Shown: one piece after another, positions 1 to 9,789 of the stretch | Position numbering within the stretch: the stretch's first letter is position 1 | How the letters are laid out: every line of letters starts with the position of its first letter | Source: Bemisia tabaci | Taxonomy: Eukaryota > Arthropoda > Insecta > Hemiptera > Aleyrodidae | Assembly (NCBI RefSeq): GCF_918797505.1 | Contig: NC_092793.1 | Span: forward strand, 7,078,366-7,142,365 | Direction of reading: 5' to 3' | DNA length: 64,000 bases | Notes under the pieces: model-generated | Told to the model about the DNA's origin: nothing | The model's database searches: none | What the model saw: only the letters and a program-made list of their open reading frames with translations | Made by a program: the position numbers and the translations under genes

Positions 1-243
1 AAATATCGCATTCGAAAGCAGTTTCGATATCAGTATCGAATGCGATGTTTTCTCTCAAAAAAACCACGCCTTTATTACGTTGAATTTCTTTGTTAAAATT
101 AGTAAGTGAGTGCTTTAGTCTCCTGACGACAGAATTGCAATCTCAAAATATAGAAAAATGACGAGTAGCTGAAAAAATGGAACCAATTGATGCGATAAAT
201 CGTATGCCGTTCTGACACAAAATATGGCGTTCATCGAATCACC
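1..243. mobile_element. FB1 foldback element, right half only (cut by window edge)
   Basis: The segment is the right arm of the palindromic element seen complete at 2,555-2,971. It has the same central AATATCGCATTCGA-type inverted motif, the same AAACCACGCCTTTATTACGT stretch, and it ends in CGAATCACC. The left arm lies outside the window. No coding capacity is visible. Confidence 0.75.
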
Positions 244-306
244 TTCATTGTTTTCCTGCAATTTGCACAGATCTACACAACCATAAAAACCCTTTGTGAA
301 AACTTT

Positions 307-860
307 CTTGAATTCTTGAGTAATTTTCAGCGCTTATTCTGAAAAAATAAACGAGAATCAACCCTCAAAATCGCAGATTTTTTAATAGAAGTGAACATTC
401 GTTTGGTTAAAGTTTAAAAGTAATCAATCAAAGTATTTATTAATTGGACTGCATTTTGCAATATGAAACTATAAATTCTAGCCCGGTTTAAAAACAACGT
501 ATGTGCCATTAGTGTGCACTATGCACATAAGTGTTTTTTCAGATGAGCCAGAATTTATAGGTCCAAATTGCAAAATGTAGTCGAATTGTCCAATCGCTCT
601 CATGCTTTTTGACTTATATTATTGCTATTTTTCTTTTAGGTCATTTTTTTGCATTCTTGAATCTTGAGTAATTTTTAGCGCCTAGTCAAAAAAATAAACG
701 AAATCAAAATCCCAGAATTTGTAGAAGAAGGTCATATTTGCTAGGTTAAAATTGATTAATAATCAATTCAATTATTCATTAATTTACCAATTATTTTCAT
801 GCTTTTAGACTTTTAATAATTCTTTTTTTTTATTTTTGTTTGTTTCAGGTCATTATTTTG
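307..860. repeat. Two-copy tandem duplication, first copy split by a MITE
   Basis: Unit 1 (from 307) and unit 2 (from about 654) share CTTGAATTCTTGAGTAATTT, a run of AATAAACGA, and an end with a pyrimidine tract followed by AG and GTCATT. Unit 1 carries an FB3 element at 442-594 that unit 2 lacks, so unit 2 is an internal empty site. Both units contain acceptor-like TTTTAG/TTTCAG just before GTCATT. Confidence 0.6.
442..594. mobile_element. FB3 foldback MITE
   Basis: A palindromic element of about 150 bp. The left arm reads AATTGGACTGCATTTTGCAA and the right arm is its near-complement, ending GTCCAAT. It sits inside one copy of a tandem duplication whose other copy lacks it. Confidence 0.7.
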
Positions 861-1099
861 CATCCAGAATCGCATCAAAATACATTGATTAAATAAAAAA
901 TGCGCAACTACACCTCCACGTTTGAAAATCTCCGATGGTGTTCCACTTTCAGAAAAGAAAAGTAACCGAGGAATCTCCCTCAAATTCTCCGTAAATATTA
1001 TAGAATGAGTGAAAAACTCATATTAATGAAAAACTGCTGATTAGTTCTGGTTGAAAATAATAAAACAAGAGCAGAGATTTGCGACGTCACAGTCAAAGA

Positions 1100-1720
1100 T
1101 AAGTATTTTCAACCTTCGGCTAGCGATATTCGAACTCTCGTTAAAGTTTTAGTAAAAAAAAAATTGCGCACAGGCTATAATTTTAATTTACATTAGATCT
1201 TTAGCAGCTCTGCTTCCTTCATTTTTCTATTTTTCCAGATCGGCAAAACAGTAATGAAGTTTCCGGCATTTTGCTTTTTGAATGAAATCAACTTATTTTA
1301 TGGGACTAAATTTTTATTTTTCCTCTTCAAAGGCTTCATGCTAATTTTTCTTTCTCCTTTCTCGTGTATTTATCTCTTCTAAATTGACAAGAGACAGGGT
1401 CAGAGCACAAGCTACTTTCAGCATACTGATCGCGGATAAAATTGCTTTACAGAATTGGTAGTTTTTCTCAAACATCATATTACTTTTTCTCTCCGTGTTT
1501 TTTTCAAATCTTTATCATGTTTTTTCTTTATCTATTTCTTTTTACATCGATAAGAAACGAACACAGTGAAAGTTGTTTCATCTTCTTTTATTTTTCTTTT
1601 TTTTCTTTTATATATTCTAAATACCTCAAACTAATTTTCCATTTTTTCTTCTTCTTTCAGATTGGCAAGAAACGGGTGCAGTGAAAGCAGTTCATACCTA
1701 ATTTTATTTTGCTCTCTTCA
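1100..1720. repeat. Pyrimidine-tract plus GGCAAGAAACG-like repeats
   Basis: A motif resembling pyrimidine tract, AG, ATTGGCAAGAAACG, then CAGTGAAAG recurs around 1,231, 1,380, 1,540 and 1,655, with a cousin near 3,140 (TTTCAGGTCGGAAAGAAACG). Each looks like a decayed copy of one acceptor-like unit. I see no convincing exon; the longest frame (1,442-1,684) is T-rich low complexity. Confidence 0.35.
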
Positions 1721-1995
1721 TTTTATTTCGTAACTACCTCTTATTAATTTCTCTTTCTTTATTTATTCTTTCTTCCATCTTTCATTAGCGTCTCCTCTGA
1801 AGACCCAGATACACCTGCGAATTAGAAGCGCTTGTTGAAAGTGAAACACCAATAGGAAAGGAAGATTTTGATAGCTAGACGTCGAGCGATTGAAATCCCG
1901 GTTTCCTATTGATGTTTCACTTTTAACAAGCGCTTCTAACTTGCAAGTGTATCTGCCACTTTACACCATTTGCAGTTGAAGTACATATTGTAATT

Positions 1996-2117
1996 GGACG
2001 TATTTCTGTCAAACGGAACTATGTGCCTTAAGACATGAGCCCTGAGACCCATAAAAATACATGCATAACAGGGCTCACGTCATAATGCACATAGTTCCGT
2101 TTAACAGAAATACATCC
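1996..2117. mobile_element. FB4 foldback MITE
   Basis: A palindrome with arms GGACGTATTTCTGT and its complement ACAGAAATACATCC, and inner arms carrying CGGAACTATGTGC. It is flanked on the left by AATT and on the right by GATT, which fits an imperfect 4-bp target duplication. Confidence 0.75.
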
Positions 2118-2319
2118 GATTGAAACTACTAATTCTTTTTCCCTCACAAAAGCACTTATCTGCAAACTGCTAATATTTCTGAAATAAGACAAATTATCAA
2201 TTCCTCTACTGTACAGCATGGTCCAATTTAGACGTATCATAAAGTCACATTTTGATCATTGAATCGCTCATTAATGATGTTTGATATTTTAAGTATTTAA
2301 AATCAGAACAATTATAATT

Positions 2320-2456
2320 GGACTGCATTTTGCAATTTGGAACTATAAATTCTGGCTTATCTGAAAAAACACTTACGTGCATAGGGAAACTAATGGCACA
2401 TACGTTCTTTTTAAACCGGGCCAGACTTTATAGTTCCAAATTGCAAAATGCAGTCC
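2320..2456. mobile_element. FB3 foldback MITE with AATT target duplication
   Basis: The near-perfect palindrome runs from GGACTGCATTTTGCAA to TTGCAAAATGCAGTCC. The 4 bases on each side (2,316-2,319 and 2,457-2,460) are AATT, read as a target-site duplication. It is too short to encode protein. Confidence 0.85.
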
Positions 2457-2554
2457 AATTATGCTGCGTTCAAAAAGCCACTTGAAATGACTAATTATTT
2501 GCTCACAGAATAAATAGCTCAGGAGAACAAATAGCGTAAAAACAATTGCACTAA

Positions 2555-2971
2555 GGTGATTCGATGGACGCCATATTATGTGTCAGAGCAACATGCGATA
2601 TCGCATCGACTGGTTCCATTTTTTCAGCTACCCATTATTTTTCTCGAAGTTTGAGATCGCAATAATGTTGTGAGGAGACTGAGGAATTCACTTAACAATT
2701 TTGACAAACAAATTTTACTTAATAAAGCCGTGGTTTTTTTAGAGGAAAAATATCGCACTCGATACTGATATCGAAACTGCACTCGAGTGCGATATTTTCT
2801 CTCTAAAAAACCACGCCTTTATTACGTTGAATTTGTTTGTCAAAATTGGTGAGGGAATTCTTCAGTCTCCTGACAACAGAATTGCGATCTCAAAATTCGA
2901 GAAAAATGACGAGTGGCTGAAAAAATGGAACTAATCGATGCGACACAAAATATGGCGTCCATCGAATCACC
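2555..2971. mobile_element. FB1 foldback element, complete
   Basis: A palindrome of about 417 bp with termini GGTGATTCGATGGACGCC and its complement. The centre is an ATCGAAAC/CACTCGAGTGCG inverted motif. Flanks are CTAA and TTAA, close to the TTAA seen on both sides of the 6,231 copy. It is non-coding. Confidence 0.85.
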
Positions 2972-3351
2972 TTAAGTTCCAAATATTTGCACGAAATGAA
3001 TTTAGCATTAGAAAAGAGGAGGTATGAGTTTTGACAAATATATTAAGCAAAAATCAAAACTGATTTGTTATAAAAGTTTTTATTTTCAAGTTAGGTTTAG
3101 GTTAAGAACTAATCATTCCTTTTTTTTTCTTCTTAGTCTGTTTCAGGTCGGAAAGAAACGAAGAGGATGGATGCTCCGCATGTTGAGTCATTGAGGACGG
3201 AAGTAGTGCCCTCCTAAATGTGTATTATTTCCATATAATTTAGAAAGTAGTAATTACTAGTATGATTGAAATTTTATCCAATCAATTTTTAATTAATTTC
3301 ATTCATAAAATCCATAAAAATAATTATATTTTAAACGTGTCGTATCCTTAA

Positions 3352-3792
3352 GATGATTCAACGGACGCAATTTTTTGTGCCAGAACGACGTGCGATATAT
3401 CGAATCGATTCGTTCTGAAATTTCAGCTACCTGTCATTTTTTCGAATTTTGAGATCGTTCTTCTGTTGTCATGAGTCTGAAGAATTCATATTCCAAATTT
3501 GACAAACAAATTCAACGTAATAAAGGCGTGGTTTTTTTAGAGGAAAAATATGGCATTCGATACTGACATCGAAACTGCACTCGAATGCGATATTTTTCCT
3601 CTAAAAATACCGCGCCTTTGTGAAGTTGAATTTCTTTGCGAAATTTGGTACATGAATTCTTCAGTCTCATGAAAAGAGAAGTGCGATTTTAAAATTCGCA
3701 AGAAATGACGAGTAGCTGAAATTATGAAATGAATCGATGCTATATATATCGCACGTCGCTCTGACACAAAAAATGGCGTCCGTCGAATCACC
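3352..3792. mobile_element. FB1 foldback element, complete
   Basis: It has the same palindromic organisation as the copy at 2,555, starting GATGATTCA after TTAA and ending CGAATCACC. Arms contain GTGCGATATATCG and CGATATATATCGCACG. The short minus-strand frame inside it (3,537-3,791) is an arm artefact. Confidence 0.85.
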
Positions 3793-4060
3793 TGAACTTG
3801 AATGCCCTCAGCTGTTTAAAGGGATATAAGAAGTATTTGCTATTCCTTCCAGTTCTGCGCATGGTTCTCATTTAATTCAGTCAAATAATATTGCATTTAA
3901 CTGGGAGGAATTAAAATGCATTTCGCAAAAATAAATTATCTTTTTCGGTTCACCGTAGAAAAAACACGAGTTTCATTTTTCCAACTTAAGTAGGTGCATT
4001 TTGAAGAGCCTTTTTGCGTAATGCAGTTCAATTACTACAACTGAATGCAAACTTGTAATT

Positions 4061-4195
4061 GGATTACACTTTGGAATAAGGAACCATTATTTCTTGCCAA
4101 TTTTAGAAATAACACACATGCCATTGGTTTCCCTATTCAGATATGTGCTTTTATGAGAGCTAGAGATAGTGGTTTCTCATTGCAAAATGTGATCC
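4061..4195. mobile_element. FB3 foldback MITE, diverged
   Basis: Arms are GGATTACACTTTG and CAAAATGTGATCC with inner AACCATTATTTCT/AGATAGTGGTTTC. Flanks are AATT and AATG, a near-match 4-bp duplication. Confidence 0.7.
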
Positions 4196-4559
4196 AATGA
4201 TGTTGCAAGTCCAAAGAGAGTATGAAACTGCAATTCAAATTAAAATTTGGAAAAATAACGTTTGATTCATTATGGCATAATGCATCGACTAAAATCTTGG
4301 CGAGAGAGAACTGGACACATTTAGGCTAGAAGCAACTATGTTGCAGGCAAATCCTAAGCACATAGTTCCTTTTAGCATACATGGGTCCAACTAATTTAAT
4401 TGCTGATAACAAGAAAACTTCTAATTATAATGAGGGGTTTAATAGAGAATTCTAAAAGCCAGTTTTGTCACCCATTGCAAACCATACTAATAACTCTCGA
4501 TTTATCTTGTTTGTTCCAGAAGATGCGGCAGAAGAAGCGGGGGTTTTGGGGGAGGGCTC

Positions 4560-4780
4560 GCTGAGGGGGGAGATTCCCGGGGAACGGGGGGTTCGTGGGG
4601 TTGGGAAGAACCGCGAGACGAGGATTCCCTAGGGGGGGAGGATTCCCGGGGAAAGGGGGGCTCGTGGGGTTGGGGGCGGAATCGCGGAGTAGGGTTTCCC
4701 AAAGGGGGTTCCCGGGGAGAGGGGGGACTCCGTTGGGTTTATGTAGGATCGCGGCGCAGGGTTTCCAAGGGGGGAGGGGC
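4560..4780. repeat. G-rich minisatellite, ~68-69 bp unit
   Basis: At least three units begin with a TTCCCGGGG motif near 4,574, 4,643 and 4,709, each followed by a G-run, a TCGTGGGGTTGGG-like stretch and an ATCGCGG-like motif. The many G-runs of three or more could form G-quadruplexes. Frames on both strands here are low-complexity. Confidence 0.65.
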
Positions 4781-4812
4781 CGCGGAGTAGGATCACGGGG
4801 GGAGGACTAGGG

Positions 4813-5148
4813 TTTTTTTTTTTTTTTTTTTTTTCTCCGCGACTGGCTTGCTGAGATCCTCCGGGGCGTTACGTCCCGGGGTCTGCCGTCGCCGGCAGGG
4901 GCGCCCGCCGGGACCCCGTGGGTCCGTTGGGTGCCCCTGCCCCCGACCCCCCGCGAGGGGGGTCACTTTGCCCCCCCGCAAGGGGGGGCTTTTTGACCCC
5001 CCTCGCGGGGGGTCGGGGGTGGGGGCGCCCAGCGGACCCTTATGGGGTCCCGGCGGGCGCCCCTGCCGGCGACGGCGGCTCCGGGGCGTTACGCCCCGGA
5101 GGATCTCAGCAAGCCACGAGTGGAAAAAAAAAAAAAAAAAAAAAAAAA
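4813..5148. repeat. GC-rich foldback with poly-T and poly-A caps
   Basis: A 22-base T-run (4,813-4,834) is followed by a GC-rich left arm carrying GGCTTGCTGAGATCCTCCGG. The right arm repeats this in inverse order and ends in a 25-base A-run (5,124-5,148). The centre, near 4,981, is a C-run/G-run palindrome. Arms of about 140 bp look roughly 90 percent complementary by eye. The arrangement resembles two poly-A-tailed copies of one GC-rich retroposon joined head to head, which is inference. Confidence 0.7.
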
Positions 5149-5216
5149 GGGAGGAGGTGGGAAAGGAACCGGGACGCTGGAAGCCGGGGTTGGGGGAGGC
5201 CGCTGCTGGTGGACAC

Positions 5217-5541
5217 CGTCGTACCGGGATCGTCGCATTTTTTTTTTTTTTTTTTCCCTTCTTTTCTTTCTTTTCTTTTTTTTATTCTCTGTTGCAGGTG
5301 CTGCTGCTAGGTGCCATCGTACCGGGATCGTCGCATTTATTTTTTTTATTTTTTTTTCCCTTCTTTTCTTTCTTTTCTTTTTTTTATTCTCTGTTTCAGG
5401 TGCTGCTGCTGGGTGCCATCGTACCGGGATCGTCGCATTTTTTTTATTTTTTTTTTTTTTCCTTCTTTTCTTTCTTTTCTTTTTTTTATTCTCTGTTTCA
5501 GGTGCTGCTGCTGCTGCTGCTGGATCTTCCCGCAACCGAAG
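5217..5541 (+). repeat. Tandem array of pyrimidine-tract/CAG/(CTG)n units, 102-bp acceptor spacing
   Basis: Three units each contain TACCGGGATCGTCGCATT, a long T/C tract, then TTCTCTGTTGCAG or TTCTCTGTTTCAG followed by GTGCTGCTGCTG. The CAG ends fall at 5,297, 5,399 and 5,501, exactly 102 bp apart. The last unit has a longer CTG run and reaches ACCGAAG/GTGAGA at about 5,541, a donor-like site. This reads as a repeated strong 3' splice site, but no host gene is recognised. Confidence 0.65.
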
Positions 5542-5683
5542 GTGAGATACTGTTTTATTCCTCCTCCATAATCAGTTGCGGAGGGCGCTACTTTCGTCTT
5601 CTGCGGGCACAGCTGTTTTTAGGAGTATCAAAAACGGCATGGAGAAGTGACAGGTGGAGATGCATCGGCGTTGGTGAGTGTAT

Positions 5684-5769
5684 TTTTTTGTTTCCTCTTC
5701 CCCTTTCCCTCTTCCTTTTTCCTCTCCCTTTTCCTCTTCCCTCTCCCTTTTCTTCTTCCCTTCCCCGTG
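5684..5769. repeat. Polypyrimidine tract of about 85 bp
   Basis: The + strand is almost wholly T and C (TTTCCTCTTCCCC-type repeats), directly after a GTTG/GTGAGTG donor-like site near 5,672. Mirror-repeat pyrimidine runs can adopt triplex DNA. Nothing coding is supported. Confidence 0.6.
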
Positions 5770-6230
5770 GATTAGGGCTCTTGGCGACACCACGTTAAAA
5801 AAAACGCGCCGTAAGCTCTACCTCCAGGAGCAGCACCGTATCCTCTACCTGATCGGGCTTTCCTAAGGTGGTGTGGAAACGAGCTTGTCAAAATATGTTC
5901 CTCTATTCCTCCTCTGAGTAAGTAAAATCAAAACCTGAGAATCTTTTCATCAAGTGCTTTTTATCTTTTCTATAGGGAGAGCATAAATTCAAAACCTGGC
6001 AAGTGCCCCCAGGTGTTGCTACGATTGAGCACCAGTTTCTATAAGGTCAAAGTTCATAGAACATTTCTTCACTAAAATTTAATGAAGGGAAGTATTCAGG
6101 TCCTTTTACGCTACGGAGCAAGATGCACAATTTTAGCAATACCGGATGACACTTTCCAGATTTTGAATTTCCACTCTTCACGTATCAATGGCTAAAGGCG
6201 AAAAAGTAAAACCTCAATTGTAACGCTTAA

Positions 6231-6629
6231 GGTGATTCGACGGTTGTCATTTTTTGTGTCAGAGCAACGTGCGATACATCGCATCAATTCGTTCCATAAT
6301 TTCAGCTACTTGTCATTCGTTTCGAATTTTGAAATCGCACTTCTATTGTCATGAGACTGAAGAATTCATGTATCTAATTTCACAAAGGAATTCAATGTAT
6401 TAAAGGCGTGGGTTTTTTAGAGGAAAAATATCGCATTCGACTGCACTTTCGATATTAATATCGGATGCTATATTTTTCTCAGTATCCTTTGAATTCTTTA
6501 GTCTCATAATGACAACAGCAGTGCGATCTCAAAATTCCAAAAAAAATGATAAGTACCTTAAATTATGAAACGAATTGATGCGATATATCTTTCGTCGCTC
6601 TGGCAAAAAATAGCAACCGTCGAATCACC
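6231..6629. mobile_element. FB1 foldback element with TTAA on both sides
   Basis: The palindrome starts GGTGATTCGACGG and ends CCGTCGAATCACC. TTAA flanks it at 6,227-6,230 and 6,630-6,633, a perfect 4-bp target duplication. Its right arm is also the left boundary of the ~1 kb inverted duplication described at 6,445. Confidence 0.88.
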
Positions 6630-7462
6630 TTAAAAAACGTCCGACTCGATCTTAATCAAAGAAAACTAATTGAAATGTTTCATTGCAATTGGCTGTGATT
6701 TATTTAGAGAAAGCGATGAAAATATACAGAGAATTTCAATAGGATCTAATGGTTGGTTATCCTTGAAAACATTAAAAAACATTGAAGACTTTTATCATCG
6801 TAATCTGAAAAACGCATTTCCGATTTTTATCAATGCGATTTTTGTCAATAGGAAGCGAAACATTAGTCGACGAAAACAAAATGTTTAGTGGAGCAATTTC
6901 TGTAGAGTTCCGTTGAATAATCAAAAATGGAGAATCCCACATATAATTTGGTTGAAAAATGAGAATCCCGCATATAATTTGAAGACATCTAAGAGCACTT
7001 TTGAGGAGATAACTATTTTAACTCCGGTGTGTTGCACAGTATCATGCTCAATTGAAGGCGCATCACAGTCTGGTGCCAAATAATCGTGCAGCAGCTCGTT
7101 CCTCGAGTCGTGTTTCTCCTCTCTAGTCTTTCGGTTAACACGTTAACGGAATAAGCATTTTGTCACCTCATTCAAAAAGTGACTTTTCTCCGCCACTTAT
7201 CCTTACTCAGAATGTCTCAAACAGAGCGTGAAGATATTGATAAAATTGTTTTATTTTCATTCTCATTGAAGGTACCTATTGCCATTCCGTAATAGGCATT
7301 ATTGATCAAACAGTACATTTATGGTTTGTTTTGTTTGACTCATTACCCAATGTTTTTCAATTAATAAGAGCTATTTTTTTTATCAATATCCGAGTTTTAA
7401 AGTTTCATTTTTCATCTAAAAATTCATTCCTTTCTCCACTGTGCAAAAACAACCACATGCAA
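6445..7462 (+). repeat. ~1 kb segment duplicated in inverse orientation at 29,190-30,213
   Basis: From about 6,445 (inside the FB1 arm) to CTGTGCAAAAACAACCACATG near 7,462, the segment matches the reverse strand of 29,190-30,213 with only scattered substitutions by eye. It carries a short frame at 6,670-6,888 (72 codons, starting MKCFIAIGCDLF) that recurs at 29,757-29,975 with one residue changed (I to F). I do not recognise that peptide. A 75-bp stretch (GAGAATCCCACATATAATTT and its neighbour) at about 6,917-6,990 recurs directly at 7,479-7,560. Confidence 0.8.
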
Positions 7463-7651
7463 ATGTATATGACGATGAATAATCAAAAATGGAGAATCCC
7501 ACATATAATTTGGTTGCAAAATGAGAATCCCGCATATAATTTGGAGGCATCTAAGTGCACTTTCCTGCGAATGCAATAAAAATCGTTGGTAAAATTATTG
7601 TAAATTTTTCAGAGAACCTGTGCTTGTCTTATAGAAAATATTTATTGAAAT

Positions 7652-7816
7652 CAGTGGCGTGGCGTGAATTGCGATATATCGATTGTTATGCCATTGAAAC
7701 CAATGGTTAAGAATCGATTATTAAGGTGTTCGCTGCGAACACCCTGTTTATCGATCCTTTTCCATAGGTTTAAATGGAATAACAATCGATATATTGCAGA
7801 GCACGCCACGCCACTG
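7652..7816. mobile_element. hAT-type MITE (CAGTGGCGTGGCG) with perfect 8-bp target duplication
   Basis: A 165-bp element with terminal inverted repeats CAGTGGCGTGGCGTGAATTG and its complement. ATTGAAAT occurs immediately outside both ends (7,644-7,651 and 7,817-7,824). An 8-bp duplication with CAGTGG termini is the mark of the hAT superfamily. The centre holds the palindrome GTGTTCGCTGCGAACAC. Relatives are at 54,949, about 54,455 and about 62,312. Confidence 0.92.
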
Positions 7817-7933
7817 ATTGAAATTGAACATCAACTGTGATTTGCAACGTTGCAATCGAGGTAAATACGCTCCTTTTCGCGTGGAATGAACTATCGATAT
7901 TTGAGTTCGTTCACGGCAGGCGTAACAAACAAC

Positions 7934-8635
7934 TATTTGACCACGGGTGTAAGTATGTTGCAGCTCCGCCGGATTGGAGGCGCGTCAAACTGCGAGGATG
8001 TCTTCACGGCGCTACGACAGCATTATGCGTACGTACATAGTGCCCGTTGAAACGCGGAGGACATCCATGCTCCATCCATCCACGCTTTACGCCTTGCAAA
8101 TGAACCAGTGGACAAAGAGCCTTTTCTTCAATTTTGATTAATCACAGTTCATCGACGGAAGCTCATTTTATCCCTGCGAAACTTCTTGCAGCTTTTGAGT
8201 CAAATGCGATCTTGGAGACTCTCTCGGTTTTGCATAAGAATACAATGACCAAAGCAAGAAAACTTAAAAACCACAATGTGATCCAAGCATTTGGTCTTTC
8301 ATTTTTGAGCTAAGGCTACAGACAAGAAAAATCTTATCATTTAATAATCAAAAATATTCTTCGGGAATTTTCTAAAAGTACGGATCGGCTGAAGACTCCA
8401 AAATTATGAACAGAAATGATTTTCGGTTAACATAATTGAAAATGGCCATTCACATGGGATACATAAAAGCGCCTTCAACCCACTTTGTAATTTTAATGCA
8501 AAATTCTGATACCACTATTCGTGCGGCAAGACATTCATTCTGCATGGCCGGCTAATGGAAGGCAAAACATTGGCCTAGGCAACAGGATACGAATTTCAGC
8601 AATGCGATACATAATTTTAGGGAAACAAAACCTCC
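7934..8635. other. Mostly unannotated stretch
   Basis: It begins with a decayed copy of the CAACTATT...GAAGGCGC module (7,934-7,990). Near 8,520-8,620 is a fragment resembling the arm of the 18,502/48,010 TIR family (CGAATTTCAGCAATGCGATAC). I see no coding signal in the rest. Confidence 0.4.
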
Positions 8636-8878
8636 GGGGGGGGGGGGGGGGCGACCTGCCATTCAATTAGCCCAGTCTAAAGGGATACTCCACCTGGCAT
8701 CCAAGAAGTCCAAACCCCATTAGCTGCCCCCTTTGACATCCAAGGAGTCCAACCTTCAAGGGCTGGCCCTCTTGGCAACCAAGAGGTCCAACCCCAGGAG
8801 CTGCCCCCTTGGGAACCAAGAGGTCCAACCCCAGGAGCTGCCCCTTGGCAACCAAGAAGTACAACCCCCCCCCCCCCC
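8636..8878. repeat. 36-39 bp minisatellite between a G16 and a C14 run
   Basis: Five units start with CCAAG(A/G)(A/G)GT at 8,701, 8,740, 8,779, 8,816 and 8,852 and share the core CCAACCCCAGGAGCTGCCCC. The array lies between a 16-base G-run (8,636-8,651) and a 14-base C-run (8,865-8,878), which are inversely oriented. The minus-strand frame through it reads as a GLLGCQ-like peptide repeat, which I take as incidental. Confidence 0.75.
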
Positions 8879-9192
8879 AGATATCCTTGATATCCTTCAT
8901 TTTCTAATAAGTATTGATTCTTAACGGAATGCAGACCAAAGCCACATAATCAAGTAGTACAGATTGAATTAAATTGCAGTTGCATGGTAAAATTATGAGA
9001 ACACTGCATCGGAAAGTTGTGTATGTTGCCTCTCCAATGATTGCAGGGACACATCTTATTGTTGAAATTTATTGTGATTTGATTAAAATAAGTTGAATTT
9101 TTGCCTTGAATTTTAAAATACCTACATTTCTGACACATGAAACTCTGCATCTTGTTCGTTGCTTCAAAAAAAATCGGCGTTCATTGACCAAA

Positions 9193-9402
9193 GGACGTAT
9201 TTCTGCTAAACAAACCAGAGATATCCTGGGCGATGGATATATCCTTGATATTTGCCGTCCTTTTATCGTATATCAAGTAATTAAGTTGTTATTTATATGC
9301 CTAAATATCTTTAACAATACTTATCTTATGTTATATACTTATCTTATGTAATATATGTAATATTTAAATACGATAATAAAGATAGAAGGGGAGTGTCCCT
9401 GA

Positions 9403-9446
<44 letters not shown>

Positions 9447-9764
9447 AGAGATATATGGGCAAGATGGGGTGTACTCATGGTGAGGTGCATAAGAAATAAT
9501 GTAAAATAGGGCGTAATTCTCAGTGAAGAAATAGAAAAGTGGGATTTTACATTCTGATAAACGGAACTAAGCGCCAACTATATGCTAACTCATGACCCGT
9601 GGGTATGTGTCAACAGCGCTGTGAACCGAAACCTGATTCCGAAACCGACGATCTTTTCGTCGCCGCTGACGTCACTGGCGCTTTCTAATTCCCATTCATT
9701 CTTACAGCGCAAGAACGTAACTTCCCACCTATCTATGCGGGCCACTTTTAGCGGAAATACTTGT
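9193..9764. mobile_element. FB4-related longer element, copy 1
   Basis: It starts GGACGTATTTCTGCTAAAC and ends near TTTAGCGGAAATAC. The interior (GGGCAAGATGGGGTG...; GACGTCACTGGCGCTTT) aligns with 52,987-53,598. It was later split by a poly-A retroposon at 9,225-9,441. Confidence 0.6.
9225..9441 (+). mobile_element. Retroposed insert with poly-A tail and 13-bp target duplication
   Basis: AAACCAGAGATAT occurs at 9,212-9,224 and again at 9,442-9,454. Between them is AT-rich sequence with AATAAAG near 9,375 and an A-run from 9,406. A 13-bp duplication plus an A-tail is the mark of target-primed reverse transcription. The body contains repeated CTTATCTTATG and no recognisable protein, so it is a 5'-truncated LINE 3' end, a SINE, or a processed transcript end. 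Confidence 0.88.
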
Positions 9765-9789
9765 AAATTATGTAAAAATATTGCACTGT

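Noticed and set aside
4848..5798. A 316-codon plus-strand frame and several overlapping frames on both strands
   Set aside because: They run through the GC foldback, homopolymers and the T/C tandem array. Residue composition is phenylalanine/serine or lysine/arginine runs and no domain is seen.
8667..8900. GLLGCQ-type repeated peptide on the minus strand
   Set aside because: It is a translation of the 36-39 bp minisatellite. Unit length varies (36, 37, 39), so the reading frame is not consistently selected.
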